This document shows positions 33,347 to 42,179 of a stretch of 42,964 nucleotides of DNA, one piece after another. The position numbers and the translations under genes were made by a program. The notes beneath the pieces are model-generated. The model saw only the letters and a list, made by a program, of their open reading frames with translations, did no database searches and was not told the DNA's origin. The number at the start of each line of letters is the position of its first letter. Position 1 is the stretch's first letter. Source of the stretch: Thermoleophilaceae bacterium (GTDB taxonomy: Bacteria > Actinomycetota > Thermoleophilia > Solirubrobacterales > JACPNS01); NCBI GenBank assembly GCA_016463365.1, contig JAEMRJ010000002.1, positions 1 through 42,964 on the forward strand. The letters run 5' to 3'.

Positions 33347-35065
33347 TCAGGAAAATCGTCTACGGGCGGTGATCGGCATTCTGCGATCGCGGCCGAAGGC
33401 GCGGTGCGTGATCTTCACGCCCGGGGGTGCCTGACGACGTTTGTACTCGGCGCGGTCGATCATCCCGAGGATGCGCTGCGCAAATTCGCGGTCGGCGCCC
33501 GCCTGGACGATCTCGTCCAGGCCGAAATCCTGCTCGACGTACTGCTCGATGATCGAATCGAGCTCGGCGTAGCTTCCCAGTGTCGCTTCGTCGGACTGGT
33601 CAGGGCGGAGTTCGGCCGAGGGCGGACGGTCGATGATGCCCGTCGGAATCGGCGCCACGGCCCCGCTCATCGAACCCGACGGGACTGACTGGTTGCGCCA
33701 GCGCGAGAGTGCGAACACAAGCTGTTTGGGTACGTCCTTCAGCGCGGCGAATCCACCGGCCATGTCGCCGTAGAGCGTCGCGTATCCGACGGCCATTTCG
33801 CTCTTGTTCCCGGTGGTCAGAACCATCGAGCCGAACTTGTTGGAAAGGGCCATCAGCAAGGTGCCCCTGATCCGCGCCTGCAGGTTCTCTTCGGTCGAAT
33901 CTGTTTCAAGCCCGGCGAACACCGTGGAGAGCGCTGCATCGAAGCTCGCCATCATCGGTTCGATCGCGAATTCGTGCTGAGCGCACCCAAGGCGGCTGAT
34001 CAGCTCGTCACCGTCGGCGCGGGTCTCGGGACTGTTGAACGGTGACGGCATCGTCACAGCGGTGACCGCCTGCGGTCCGAGCGCGTCGCAGGCAAGAGCC
34101 AGAACGAGCGCCGAGTCGATCCCGCCGGAGACTCCGACGATCACGCCCGGAAATGCGTTCTTTGCGACGTAGTCGCGCACGCCGATCATCAATGCGGCGT
34201 AGATCTCGTGGTCGCGCGGTTCAAGCGTCGGCGTGACGGTCGGTGCTGACGGCGAGCCGATGCCGAGCGGAACGGCGATGGACCGGGGGTTCTCCCGGGT
34301 CGGCGGCGGGGCAACTTCCACCGAGCAGCGCAGAAGCGCCTCTTCGAACTGCGGGGCGCGCGCGACGACCTTGCCGTTGCGGTCAATGACGACGCTCGCA
34401 CCGTCATAGACAAGTTCGTCCTGACCGCCGACGATGTTGCAGTAGGCCACCGGGAGATCGAAGCGGTTGGCGCGCTCGCTGAGCATCGCCTCACGCTCAC
34501 GCGCTTTGCCGATGTGAAACGGCGAGGCCGAGGCGTTGAGGATCAGTCTTGCTCCGAGCCTTGAGAGGTCACCGTACACCGGCTCGTCGAACCAGACGTC
34601 TTCGCAGACTGAGAGCCCGATCGGAATGCCGCCCGCATTGATCATCAGCGACTCATCGCCGGGCACGAAATAGCGCCGCTCGTCAAACACCCCGTAGTTG
34701 GGGAGCAACCGCTTACGACAGCTGGCGACCACTTCGCCGTCGGCCAGCGCGGCAAGTGCGTTGGCCACGCCGGCCGGATGGGCCATCGGATAGCCGACCA
34801 GCGCGACGATTCGAGTTGCGTGTGAGGCGACGCGCTCGAGCTGTGCGCTGGTGGCGACGAGAAAATCCTCGCGCAGCACCAGATCTTCGGGCGGGTAGCC
34901 AGACAGCGCGAGCTCGGGAAAGACGACAATCTGGGCACCTAGCGCCTCGGCCTCTGCGATCCGCGCGATGATCAGGTCGGCGTTCCCGACAAGATCTCCG
35001 ACAACCGGGTTGATCTGGGCCAGGGCGAGCTCGACGCGAGAATTGGTCGGTGGGGCAGGATTCAT
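33347..35065 (-). CDS. nadE: Glutamine-dependent NAD(+) synthetase
   Basis: NadE (572 aa) makes NAD from deamido-NAD, ATP and glutamine. The N-terminal nitrilase-like amidase domain (about 10-270) shows the catalytic triad: Glu51 in FPELALSGYP, Lys118 in RKRLLPNYGVFDE and Cys154 in SVCEDVWF. The C-terminal synthetase domain has the PP-loop GVSGGIDSALVLAL, then TGNKSEMAVGYATLYGDMAGGF. ATG 35065 begins just before the amidase domain; GTG 35095 is an alternative, and neither has a ribosome-binding site. TACTCT about 10 nt upstream may be a -10 element. It diverges from pilB. Confidence 0.93.
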   Translation of the reverse strand: MNPAPPTNSRVELALAQINPVVGDLVGNADLIIARIAEAEALGAQIVVFPELALSGYPPEDLVLREDFLVATSAQLERVASHATRIVALVGYPMAHPAGVANALAALADGEVVASCRKRLLPNYGVFDERRYFVPGDESLMINAGGIPIGLSVCEDVWFDEPVYGDLSRLGARLILNASASPFHIGKAREREAMLSERANRFDLPVAYCNIVGGQDELVYDGASVVIDRNGKVVARAPQFEEALLRCSVEVAPPPTRENPRSIAVPLGIGSPSAPTVTPTLEPRDHEIYAALMIGVRDYVAKNAFPGVIVGVSGGIDSALVLALACDALGPQAVTAVTMPSPFNSPETRADGDELISRLGCAQHEFAIEPMMASFDAALSTVFAGLETDSTEENLQARIRGTLLMALSNKFGSMVLTTGNKSEMAVGYATLYGDMAGGFAALKDVPKQLVFALSRWRNQSVPSGSMSGAVAPIPTGIIDRPPSAELRPDQSDEATLGSYAELDSIIEQYVEQDFGLDEIVQAGADREFAQRILGMIDRAEYKRRQAPPGVKITHRAFGRDRRMPITARRRFS

Positions 35066-35146
35066 TGCAGAGCGAAGAGTAATGCCGGCGTCCACCAGCG
35101 CCGGCTGACGTCAAGCAATCATTCCGCGTGACCGACAACTAACTGA

Positions 35147-36922
35147 ATGACGCTTGACGACAAAACTGCCTCACTGCGATCGGTCGAAGACGTCCATCAG
35201 ACGGTCCCGGCGGCGCCCGCAGCTCCGCCGAGCCCCCAGGCGGCGCCTTCGCTCGTCGGTCGCCGCATCGGGGAAATCGTCGTTGCGCTCGGTTTTGCGA
35301 CAGAGAATGAAGTCGCCTCAGCTGTCGAGGAAGCACGTCAGACAGGACGGGCGACTGGTCGGGTGCTCTTTGACCGCGGCACGATCAACAAGAATCAACT
35401 CGCCCAGGCGATCGCGGCACGTACGCAGATCTCCTACATCGATCTGCGCAACCTGGAACTCGAAGAGCGCGCCCTCAACGCGATCGACGGCAACACGGCG
35501 GCGCGGTACCGAGCCGTCCCGGTGCAGTACATCGACAACGACACACTGCTCGTGGCGATCGCCGAGCCCTCAAACGTCCTTGCTGTCGACGACATCGCTC
35601 TGATGACCGGCCTGAACGTGCGCGCCGCGCTCACGACCGAGGAACAGCTCGAAGAGCTGCTCTCGCGCCTGAGCCGCAGCGACGTCGAACGTGCAACCAA
35701 GGACGCCGAGCGCAAGTCCGGAGTCTCGGTCAACGGCGAGTCCCCCGAGACTGAGGACGAAGCGGCATCCGCCAATCTGCTCGAGTCGGTGCTGACCAAC
35801 GGGCTGCGCCAGCGCGCGTCAGACATCCACTTTGAGACGCTCGAGAACCACACTGTCCGCGTGCGCTACCGGATTGACGGCATCACGCACGACAGCACCA
35901 CAGTCGCCGCGTCGCTCGCGCCCAGGATGTTCGCGCGCCTGAAGCTGATGGCCGGGATGGACATCTCGCAACACCACATCCCTCAGGACGGCCGCACAAA
36001 CTTCGGGCCCGACGGCGCCCAGGTGACCCTGCGCGTGGCGACGCTGCCGACGATCCTCGGTGAGTCGGCCGCGGTCCGTATTCTCGACCGCAAGAATGTC
36101 CCACCGTTGGAGCGGCTCGGGCTGGACCCGACGGGCCTGGCCACGTTCATGCGCGCGTTGCGCAAGCCGCATGGAGCAATTCTTGCGACCGGGCCGACAG
36201 GATCGGGCAAGACGACAACTCTCTACGCCGCGCTCTCGGAGCTGAACACGCCCGAGCGGACGATCATCACGATTGAGGATCCCGTCGAGTATCCGCTCCC
36301 GGGCATTCGGCAGGTTCAGGTCAACAACAAGCGCAACCTGACGTTTTCGTCTGGACTCAGAACGATGCTGCGATCAGACCCCGACGTCGTGATGGTCGGT
36401 GAGATTCGCGATCACGAAACGGCCAAGATCGGTATTGAGGCAGCGCTCACCGGACGCCTGGTACTGACGACGCTGCACACCAATGACGCTGCTTCTGCCG
36501 TGACGCGGCTGACCGAGATGGGGGTGGAGCGCTACCTGGTCGCCTCCTCGATCGAGTGCGTCGTCGCAAGCCGACTGGCGCGAAAGCTCTGCGTCGAATG
36601 CCGCACACCGGCGACGATCGACGAGAACGCGATGCGCGAGGCCGGGTACGAGGGCCACACAGTCGAAAGCTTCTCCGGGTTCAAGGCCGTCGGTTGCGCG
36701 CGCTGCGCGAACACGGGATACCGGGGCCGCACGGGCATCTTCGAAGTGCTCTCGATCGATGAGCGAATTCGCGAGCTTCTGCTCGATCGCTTTCCGGCAA
36801 AGGCCATTGAGTCGGCGGCGCGAGAAAACGGGATGGTCACGCTTGCCGAGTCGGCACTTGAGCGCGTCCGCCAGGGCGTCATCTCTCTGGCAGAGGCCGC
36901 AAGGGTCACTAGTACGGACTGA
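35147..36922 (+). CDS. pilB: GspE/PilB family type IV pilus or secretion ATPase
   Basis: This 591-aa protein is an extension ATPase of type IV pili or type II secretion. An N-terminal MshEN-type domain (about 36-180, with LGFATENEVASAVEEA and RTQISYIDL) is followed by the core: ASDIHFE (Asp box), Walker A GPTGSGKTTTLY at about 349-360, Walker B around VVMVGEIRDHETA, and a tetracysteine zinc site CVEC...CARC. MshEN domains can bind cyclic di-GMP. No pilC, pilT, pilin or prepilin peptidase gene lies nearby, so it is isolated from its machine. Confidence 0.93.
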   Translation: MTLDDKTASLRSVEDVHQTVPAAPAAPPSPQAAPSLVGRRIGEIVVALGFATENEVASAVEEARQTGRATGRVLFDRGTINKNQLAQAIAARTQISYIDLRNLELEERALNAIDGNTAARYRAVPVQYIDNDTLLVAIAEPSNVLAVDDIALMTGLNVRAALTTEEQLEELLSRLSRSDVERATKDAERKSGVSVNGESPETEDEAASANLLESVLTNGLRQRASDIHFETLENHTVRVRYRIDGITHDSTTVAASLAPRMFARLKLMAGMDISQHHIPQDGRTNFGPDGAQVTLRVATLPTILGESAAVRILDRKNVPPLERLGLDPTGLATFMRALRKPHGAILATGPTGSGKTTTLYAALSELNTPERTIITIEDPVEYPLPGIRQVQVNNKRNLTFSSGLRTMLRSDPDVVMVGEIRDHETAKIGIEAALTGRLVLTTLHTNDAASAVTRLTEMGVERYLVASSIECVVASRLARKLCVECRTPATIDENAMREAGYEGHTVESFSGFKAVGCARCANTGYRGRTGIFEVLSIDERIRELLLDRFPAKAIESAARENGMVTLAESALERVRQGVISLAEAARVTSTD

Positions 36923-37024
36923 AAAAGCGCGTTTTTGCAGGCTGTTTCACGAAAAGTGGGGCAAATGTCGCAATACGCCTGTTTGTGTGACTGCGCGCAC
37001 ACAACCACCGGTCCTGGCACCTAC

Positions 37025-37200
37025 TCTTCGCCGCTGACCCAATAACAACAGGTGCCGAACCGAACTTCGATGTTCGGACGGGGGACCCAATTCCGTTGCG
37101 CAGTCGTTTTGCGTGGCGGCCGGGGCGAATCAGCCGGTGTTCCGGCTGTAGCGATCTCAAGGTGAGTCATCGCGAGTCCGTCAGCTAACCCCGCAGGCGC
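37025..37200 (+). ncRNA. Cyclic-di-AMP riboswitch (ydaO/yuaA type)
   Basis: The leader of the RlpA-like gene contains conserved ydaO-type blocks in order: GCCGCTGA, CCGAAC, GGGGGACCCA (37080-37089), GGGGCGAATC, and near the 3' end CCGTCAGCTAACCCCGCAGG (37179-37198). Long-range pairing supports it: CGCC (37029-37032) with GGCG (37196-37199) and GCTGAC (37033-37038) with GTCAGC (37180-37185). This class is known upstream of wall hydrolase genes in actinobacteria and usually turns genes off when c-di-AMP binds. The identification is by eye and the ends are approximate. Confidence 0.9.
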
Positions 37201-37218
37201 TGGAAGGAGCATTTCCAG
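37200..37218 (+). promoter_or_regulatory. Hairpin presenting the rlpA-like ribosome-binding site
   Basis: CTGGAA (37200-37205) pairs with TTCCAG (37213-37218), leaving GGAGCAT in the loop. The ribosome-binding site AAGGAG (37204-37209) spans the stem and loop, 11 nt before the ATG. It directly follows the riboswitch closing stem and could be a translational expression platform. Confidence 0.5.
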
Positions 37219-37220
37219 GA

Positions 37221-38003
37221 ATGCATTTCTCAACCCGCGTGCGGGCCGTCGGCTCGCGCGTTCACACACTCGCAGAAACCGTTTCAAGCAACTGGCGCCT
37301 GCCAGCCGGTGCGCTCCCGCTTGCCGTGGCCACGCTCGTTCTGATCGCCGTACCGATCGCGAGGGCCGCGACGACCGAGACGACGCTCTCGAGCGGCGGC
37401 GGAGCGACGGCACAGGATGCGTCGCCGATTGCCAAGGAATCGACTCGCAGGCCGCGCATTTCAGGTCGGCTCGTGCGCTCGCGGTCGGTCGCGGGCTCAG
37501 GCATCGCCGTGCAGGCGAAGCTGAGCGGAGTCGGGCGCGGGAAAGCGCACGTCCGTTTCGCAGTGCGGTCATCGGGCTCCAGGAAGTGGCGCGTCGTCAC
37601 CAGCGCAAACGTTCGCGGCGGCAAGAAGTTCAAACTCCGCTGGCGCGGAGGCCGACCCGGTCGCTACATGACACGCATCAGCGTGCGCAAGTTCGGACAG
37701 AGCGCCAGCGACCGTACCGGACGTGCCTTCGTGTTTCGCCGCAGCTACGCGTCCTACTACGGCCCGGGCCTCTACGGCGGCGGACTCGCCTGTGGCGGAA
37801 CGCTCGCTCCGTCGACCGTCGGGGTTGCCCACAAGACGCTGCCCTGCGGGACGCGTGTGGCCTTCAAGGTCGGAAATCGCGTCGTGACCGCGCGTGTGAT
37901 CGACCGGGGCCCGTTCATCGCAGGCCGCGACTGGGACCTCACGGCGGCGCTGAAGTACAAGCTCGGCTTCGGCAGCACCGGCACGGTCTACGCGACTCGA
38001 TAG
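37221..38003 (+). CDS. Secreted RlpA-like double-psi beta-barrel protein
   Basis: This 260-aa protein has an N-terminal segment of about 25 residues, then a hydrophobic export signal (about 29-49, ALPLAVATLVLIAVPIARAA), a middle beta-sandwich-like region, and a C-terminal RlpA-like double-psi beta-barrel (about 175-260). SYYGPGLYGGGLACGG, HKTLPCGTRVAF and RVIDRGPFIAGRDWDL hold the conserved Asp, Gly and paired Cys. RlpA-like domains bind or cleave peptidoglycan glycans. Control by the upstream c-di-AMP riboswitch fits wall remodelling under osmotic stress. Confidence 0.88.
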   Translation: MHFSTRVRAVGSRVHTLAETVSSNWRLPAGALPLAVATLVLIAVPIARAATTETTLSSGGGATAQDASPIAKESTRRPRISGRLVRSRSVAGSGIAVQAKLSGVGRGKAHVRFAVRSSGSRKWRVVTSANVRGGKKFKLRWRGGRPGRYMTRISVRKFGQSASDRTGRAFVFRRSYASYYGPGLYGGGLACGGTLAPSTVGVAHKTLPCGTRVAFKVGNRVVTARVIDRGPFIAGRDWDLTAALKYKLGFGSTGTVYATR

Positions 38004-38013
38004 AACAGAAACA

Positions 38014-38029
38014 GCACGAACGGTCGTGC
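38014..38029 (+). terminator. Short hairpin after the rlpA-like gene
   Basis: GCACGA (38014-38019) and TCGTGC (38024-38029) form a perfect 6-bp stem with a 4-nt loop, 11 nt beyond the stop. It lacks a U-run, so it may be a weak or factor-assisted terminator, or an operator before the next gene. Confidence 0.35.
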
Positions 38030-38049
38030 GGGCGCTAGTCTTGGGCGTC

Positions 38050-38946
38050 ATGAGTGACGCCCAGGAAGCGCCCGCCGAGCCGATCGATTTTGACGACGCC
38101 AGTCGGGTGGAGGGGGCTGACCGTCAGTACTCCGCGACCGTTCACCCGAGCTGGGACGGTCCACTGACCACTCACGGCGGACTGCTGGCCGCGCTCGCAC
38201 TGAATGCGATCGACGCCGAGATCAACGCTGACGGCGTCCTGCAGCCACGATCGTTGACCTGCCACTACCTACGACCCCCGCAGCACGGGGCCGTTGAGAT
38301 CTTCGTCGATCCGCTGCGCAGGGGACGGCGCTTCGCCTCGTCGCGGGCGACCATCTCGCAGGGCGGCAAACCTTGCATCGCAGTTCTCTCAAGCCATTCC
38401 GCGCGCGACCTGCCCGAGGTCGACGCCTGGGCGCTCTCACCGCCGGAGGTCGCCCCGCCCCCGGAACGTGACGCGGCACCCGTGACGGCCGAGGCAATTC
38501 TTGCGGGCGCCAACAGCTGGCTCGAAATGCCCGACGGGATCGCCCCGTTCTTCAACCGCTTTCTGCTTGCACCGCGATTTGGTCATGCGCCCTTCGCGGG
38601 ACCGCCGGTCGACCCCTCAGTCGGCACATCCAACGGTGGTTGGATCACCACGCGCAAGCCGCGTGCGATCGACGTCAGCTGGCTCCTGTTCATGGTCGAC
38701 GCGCTCTGGCCGTCGGTGTTTCAACCGATTCGTACGCCGATCATTGCTCCGACACTTGACCTCACGACACACATCCGCGCAACGATCCCGCCAGGCGGAC
38801 TGCCCGACCAGCCGCTGCTCGTCCACAATGTTTCGCGCGCCGTTGCGGGCGGGCTCGCTGATTCTGATTCGTTCGTGTACGGCGCCGACGGCACGCTGCT
38901 CGCGCAGGCACGACAGTTGCAGCTCGTGGCGCCGCTGGAAGTCTGA
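38050..38946 (+). CDS. Acyl-CoA thioesterase family protein (double hotdog)
   Basis: This 298-aa protein resembles TesB-like double-hotdog thioesterases. THGGLLAALALNAID gives the first hotdog helix, PRSLTCHYLRPP and RGRRFASSRATISQGGKPC follow, and a second hotdog begins near residue 190 (SNGGWITTRKPRAIDVSWLLFMVDALWP). The substrate is unknown. ATG 38050 is supported by TAGTCT (38036-38041) 8 nt upstream; no ribosome-binding site is visible. Confidence 0.85.
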   Translation: MSDAQEAPAEPIDFDDASRVEGADRQYSATVHPSWDGPLTTHGGLLAALALNAIDAEINADGVLQPRSLTCHYLRPPQHGAVEIFVDPLRRGRRFASSRATISQGGKPCIAVLSSHSARDLPEVDAWALSPPEVAPPPERDAAPVTAEAILAGANSWLEMPDGIAPFFNRFLLAPRFGHAPFAGPPVDPSVGTSNGGWITTRKPRAIDVSWLLFMVDALWPSVFQPIRTPIIAPTLDLTTHIRATIPPGGLPDQPLLVHNVSRAVAGGLADSDSFVYGADGTLLAQARQLQLVAPLEV

Positions 38947-38997
38947 GCCACGTTGCGACATAATGCCGGGATTGGAGGCGACCCCCAAACCTTCGGC

Positions 38998-39741
38998 ATG
39001 AAGCCGCCGGATCCCAAGAGGATCGGACTCCCAGCGGGCGTCACGACCCTGCTGTTTGATCTCGATGGTGTGATCACCAGGACTGCGGTGGTCCATGCCG
39101 CTGCCTGGAAGGAGATGTTTGACTCCTTCCTTGCGCTGCAGCCCGACCAGCCGCCGTTCGACCCGCGGGCCGATTACGACAAGTACGTCGACGGCAAGCC
39201 GCGCTACGACGGAGTCCGCTCCTTTCTGGCCTCGCGCGGCATCCAGCTACCGGACGGTGAGCCGTCCGATACGCCCGACGAGCGGACAGTCTGCGGGCTC
39301 GGAAATCGCAAGAACGATCTTGTCACAGCTTTGATCGAGCGCGACGGAGTAGAGGCATACCCCGGCACGCTCAAGTACCTCGCTGCAGCAAAGGCCGCCG
39401 GAATGCGTCTCGCCGTCGTTTCGTCCAGCGCCAATTGTCGCGCGATCCTCGAGAGCTGCTCATTGATCAACGACTTTGAGGAGATCATGGACGGCGTGGT
39501 GGCCGCCGAGCGCGGCATCAGGGGCAAGCCTGCGCCGGACACTTTCATCGCCGCCGCCGAAGCCCTTGGCGCGAGCGTCGAGGAGTCTGTCGTTTTCGAA
39601 GATGCGATCGCCGGCGTCGAGGCCGGTCGAGCAGGCGGTTTCGGTCACGTCGTCGGTGTCAACCGCGTCGGCCAGGCCGAGGCCCTGAAAACCCACGGCG
39701 CGGACACGGTCGTCGACGACCTGGAGGAACTGATTCCATGA
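38998..39741 (+). CDS. pgmB: Beta-phosphoglucomutase family HAD hydrolase
   Basis: This 247-aa HAD-superfamily protein has LLFDLDGVITRTAVVHAAAW, with the Asp21 nucleophile and Asp23. A helical cap follows (KYVDGKPRYDGVRSFL, VCGLGNRKNDL), then LAVVSSSANCRAIL, GKPAPDTF and VVFEDAIAGVEAGRAG (motif IV). The cap motifs fit beta-phosphoglucomutases, which convert beta-glucose-1-phosphate to glucose-6-phosphate. Coupling to a GH65 phosphorylase (4-nt overlap) strongly supports this. The start is uncertain: an in-frame TTG at 38953 would add 15 residues. Confidence 0.88.
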   Translation: MKPPDPKRIGLPAGVTTLLFDLDGVITRTAVVHAAAWKEMFDSFLALQPDQPPFDPRADYDKYVDGKPRYDGVRSFLASRGIQLPDGEPSDTPDERTVCGLGNRKNDLVTALIERDGVEAYPGTLKYLAAAKAAGMRLAVVSSSANCRAILESCSLINDFEEIMDGVVAAERGIRGKPAPDTFIAAAEALGASVEESVVFEDAIAGVEAGRAGGFGHVVGVNRVGQAEALKTHGADTVVDDLEELIP

Positions 39742-42179
39742 TGATGAGCGAGCAGCCGGCGATGCAGATAGATCCCTGGGCATTGCGCGAAACTGAACTT
39801 CGAATCGGTGCGCTCGCCCAGACCGAGTCGCTCTTCGCGCTCTCCAACGGTCACCTGGGCATGCGGGGCAACCTCGACGAGGGCGAGCCCACCGGCCAGA
39901 TCGGCACCTTTCTCAACGGCGTGTACGAGATCCGGCCGCTCCCGCACGCCGAGACGGCGTACGGCTATCCGGAGGCCGGCGAAACCGTCGTCTCGGTTCC
40001 GAACGGAAAGCTGATCCGCCTGCTGGTCGACGACGAACTGATGGATGCCCGCTACGGCGAGGTGCTGCGCCATGAGCGCGTCCTTGACTTCCGCGAGGGC
40101 GTCCTGCGGCGTGTGATGCACTGGCGATCGCCGACAGGGCAGGAAGTCCTGGTCGAGTCGGAGCGGATTGTCTCACTGCGGCAGCGCGGGATCGCCGCGA
40201 TCCGCTATCGCGTCACACCGGTGAACAAGGACATGCAACTGGTGGTCCAGTCAGAGCTCGTCGCCAACAGCGACGAGGCGGGCGAGCACTACGACCCGAA
40301 CGATCCGCGAATGGGCGCGGTGCTCGACAAGCCACTGCGCAGCGAAGAACATTTTCGTCATGAAGAGATGGCGATGCTGATTCACCGGACAGAGAACAGC
40401 GGCCTGCGCGTGGCTTCTGCAATGGATCACGAGATCGTCGGACCCGATGACATCTACGTCGAGGGCGAGACCGGTCCAGACATCGGACGCCTCACCGTCA
40501 CAGCGAAGGTGCCGGCCGGCGAGACGCTCGAGGTCCTGAAGTTTCTTGCCTACGGCTGGTCCGGGCGACGTTCGATTTCTTCGGTGCGCGCTCAGGTCCG
40601 CGGCAGCCTCTCAGAAGCGCGCCACACCGGCTGGAACGGCCTTGTAGCGGCCCAGGGCGACTTCCTGACCGAGTTCTGGGACAACGCTGACGTGATCGTT
40701 GAGGGCGACGACGAAATGCAGCAGGCCGTGCGCTTTGCGCTCTTTCACCTGCTCCAGGCCAGCGCCCGTGGCGAGCGACGGGCTGTCCCGGCCAAGGGAC
40801 TGACCGGCTCGGGCTATGACGGCCACGCTTTCTGGGACACAGAGACCTTCGTTCTGCCGGTTCTGACCTACACCTGGCCGACCGCTGCCCGCGACGCCCT
40901 GCACTGGCGAAATGCAACGCTCGACATGGCCCGCGAGCGCGCGCAGCAACTGAACCTCGCCGGGGCGACGTTCCCCTGGCGCACGATCGCCGGCCGCGAA
41001 TGCTCGGGATACTGGCCGGCAAGCACCGCGGCCTTTCACGTGTCTGCCGACGTCTCAGACGCGGTCCTGCGATATGTCAAGGCGACCGGCGACGAAGAGT
41101 TTCACCGCGAGGTCGGAGTTCCGATTCTGATCGAGACTGCGCGCATGTGGCAGAAGCTCGGCGCGTTTGACGCGAAGGGCGAGTTCCGCATCGCGGGCGT
41201 CACCGGACCTGACGAATACAGCGCAATCGTCGACAACAACGTCTACACCAATCTGATGGCAGCCCGGAACCTCCGGGGCGCAGCCGCGGCCGCGATGAAG
41301 TTCCCTGACGACGCAGCGGCGCTTGACCTCCAGGCTGACGAGCCGGAGAACTGGTTGAGGGCTGCCGAGCAGATGCACATTCCTTATGACGAGGCCCAGG
41401 GCGTCCACCCACAGGCTGACAACTTCACGCACCACGAGCTGTGGGCCTTTGACGAGATGGAGGCCTCGGACTATCCGCTGATGCTCAATTACCCCTATTT
41501 CGACCTGTATCGCAAGCAGGTCATCAAGCAGGCCGACCTGGTCCTTGCGCTGTTCACGAACGGGGACTACTTCACCGCCGAGGAAAAGGCCCGCAACTTC
41601 GAGTACTACGAGGCGGTCACCGTACGAGATTCCTCGCTCTCGGCTTGTGGTCAGGCCGTGATCGCGGCCGAGACCGGTCACCTGGACCTCGCCTGGCAGT
41701 ACCTGCAGGAGACAGCGCTTGTCGACCTGCACAATCTTGCCCACAACACCAGCGACGGACTGCATCTGGCTGCATCCGCCGGAACGTGGCTCGGACTCGT
41801 CTGTGGTTTCGGCGGATTTCGCGACTACTACGACGTCCCATACTTTGCGCCACGCCTGCCGAAGAATCTCTCGCGGTTGGCGTTCAATCTGCGCCTGGGC
41901 GAGAGCACCTTGCGGGTCGACGTCTCACAGGCAGAGGCCAGCTACACGATCACGCGCGGGCACGCCGCCGAGATCACCCACTTCGGCGAGCTGCTCAGCG
42001 TCACGGACGGCGCGACCATCACGCGCCCGATTGAAGCAGTAGAGCGGCCGTCGACCGTGCACCAGCCAAAGGGCCGCGCACCGGACGAGATCAAGACCAC
42101 AGGAACCGTGCTTGACGAAACTGGCGTCCTGCTTGACATCCAGGGGGACTACCCGCACCAGACCGGTAGCGCCGTCTGA
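39738..42179 (+). CDS. GH65 family disaccharide phosphorylase
   Basis: This 813-aa protein belongs to glycoside hydrolase family 65 (trehalose, maltose, kojibiose or nigerose phosphorylases). It has an N-terminal beta-sandwich (LFALSNGHLGMRGNLDEGEP), an (alpha/alpha)6 barrel with GYDGHAFWDTETFVLPVL, and the catalytic acid Glu493 in GVTGPDEYSAIVDNN. The C-terminal beta-sandwich has LAHNTSDGLHLAASAGTW, typical of the phosphate-binding region. Cytoplasmic: no signal. The product beta-glucose-1-phosphate would go to the coupled PgmB. The specific disaccharide cannot be read; trehalose or maltose is most common. Confidence 0.92.
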   Translation: MMMSEQPAMQIDPWALRETELRIGALAQTESLFALSNGHLGMRGNLDEGEPTGQIGTFLNGVYEIRPLPHAETAYGYPEAGETVVSVPNGKLIRLLVDDELMDARYGEVLRHERVLDFREGVLRRVMHWRSPTGQEVLVESERIVSLRQRGIAAIRYRVTPVNKDMQLVVQSELVANSDEAGEHYDPNDPRMGAVLDKPLRSEEHFRHEEMAMLIHRTENSGLRVASAMDHEIVGPDDIYVEGETGPDIGRLTVTAKVPAGETLEVLKFLAYGWSGRRSISSVRAQVRGSLSEARHTGWNGLVAAQGDFLTEFWDNADVIVEGDDEMQQAVRFALFHLLQASARGERRAVPAKGLTGSGYDGHAFWDTETFVLPVLTYTWPTAARDALHWRNATLDMARERAQQLNLAGATFPWRTIAGRECSGYWPASTAAFHVSADVSDAVLRYVKATGDEEFHREVGVPILIETARMWQKLGAFDAKGEFRIAGVTGPDEYSAIVDNNVYTNLMAARNLRGAAAAAMKFPDDAAALDLQADEPENWLRAAEQMHIPYDEAQGVHPQADNFTHHELWAFDEMEASDYPLMLNYPYFDLYRKQVIKQADLVLALFTNGDYFTAEEKARNFEYYEAVTVRDSSLSACGQAVIAAETGHLDLAWQYLQETALVDLHNLAHNTSDGLHLAASAGTWLGLVCGFGGFRDYYDVPYFAPRLPKNLSRLAFNLRLGESTLRVDVSQAEASYTITRGHAAEITHFGELLSVTDGATITRPIEAVERPSTVHQPKGRAPDEIKTTGTVLDETGVLLDIQGDYPHQTGSAV

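Noticed and set aside
37061..37075. A third GAAC...GTTC palindrome resembling a LexA box
   Set aside because: The half-sites are 6 bp apart instead of 4, and the element is a hairpin inside the c-di-AMP riboswitch aptamer.
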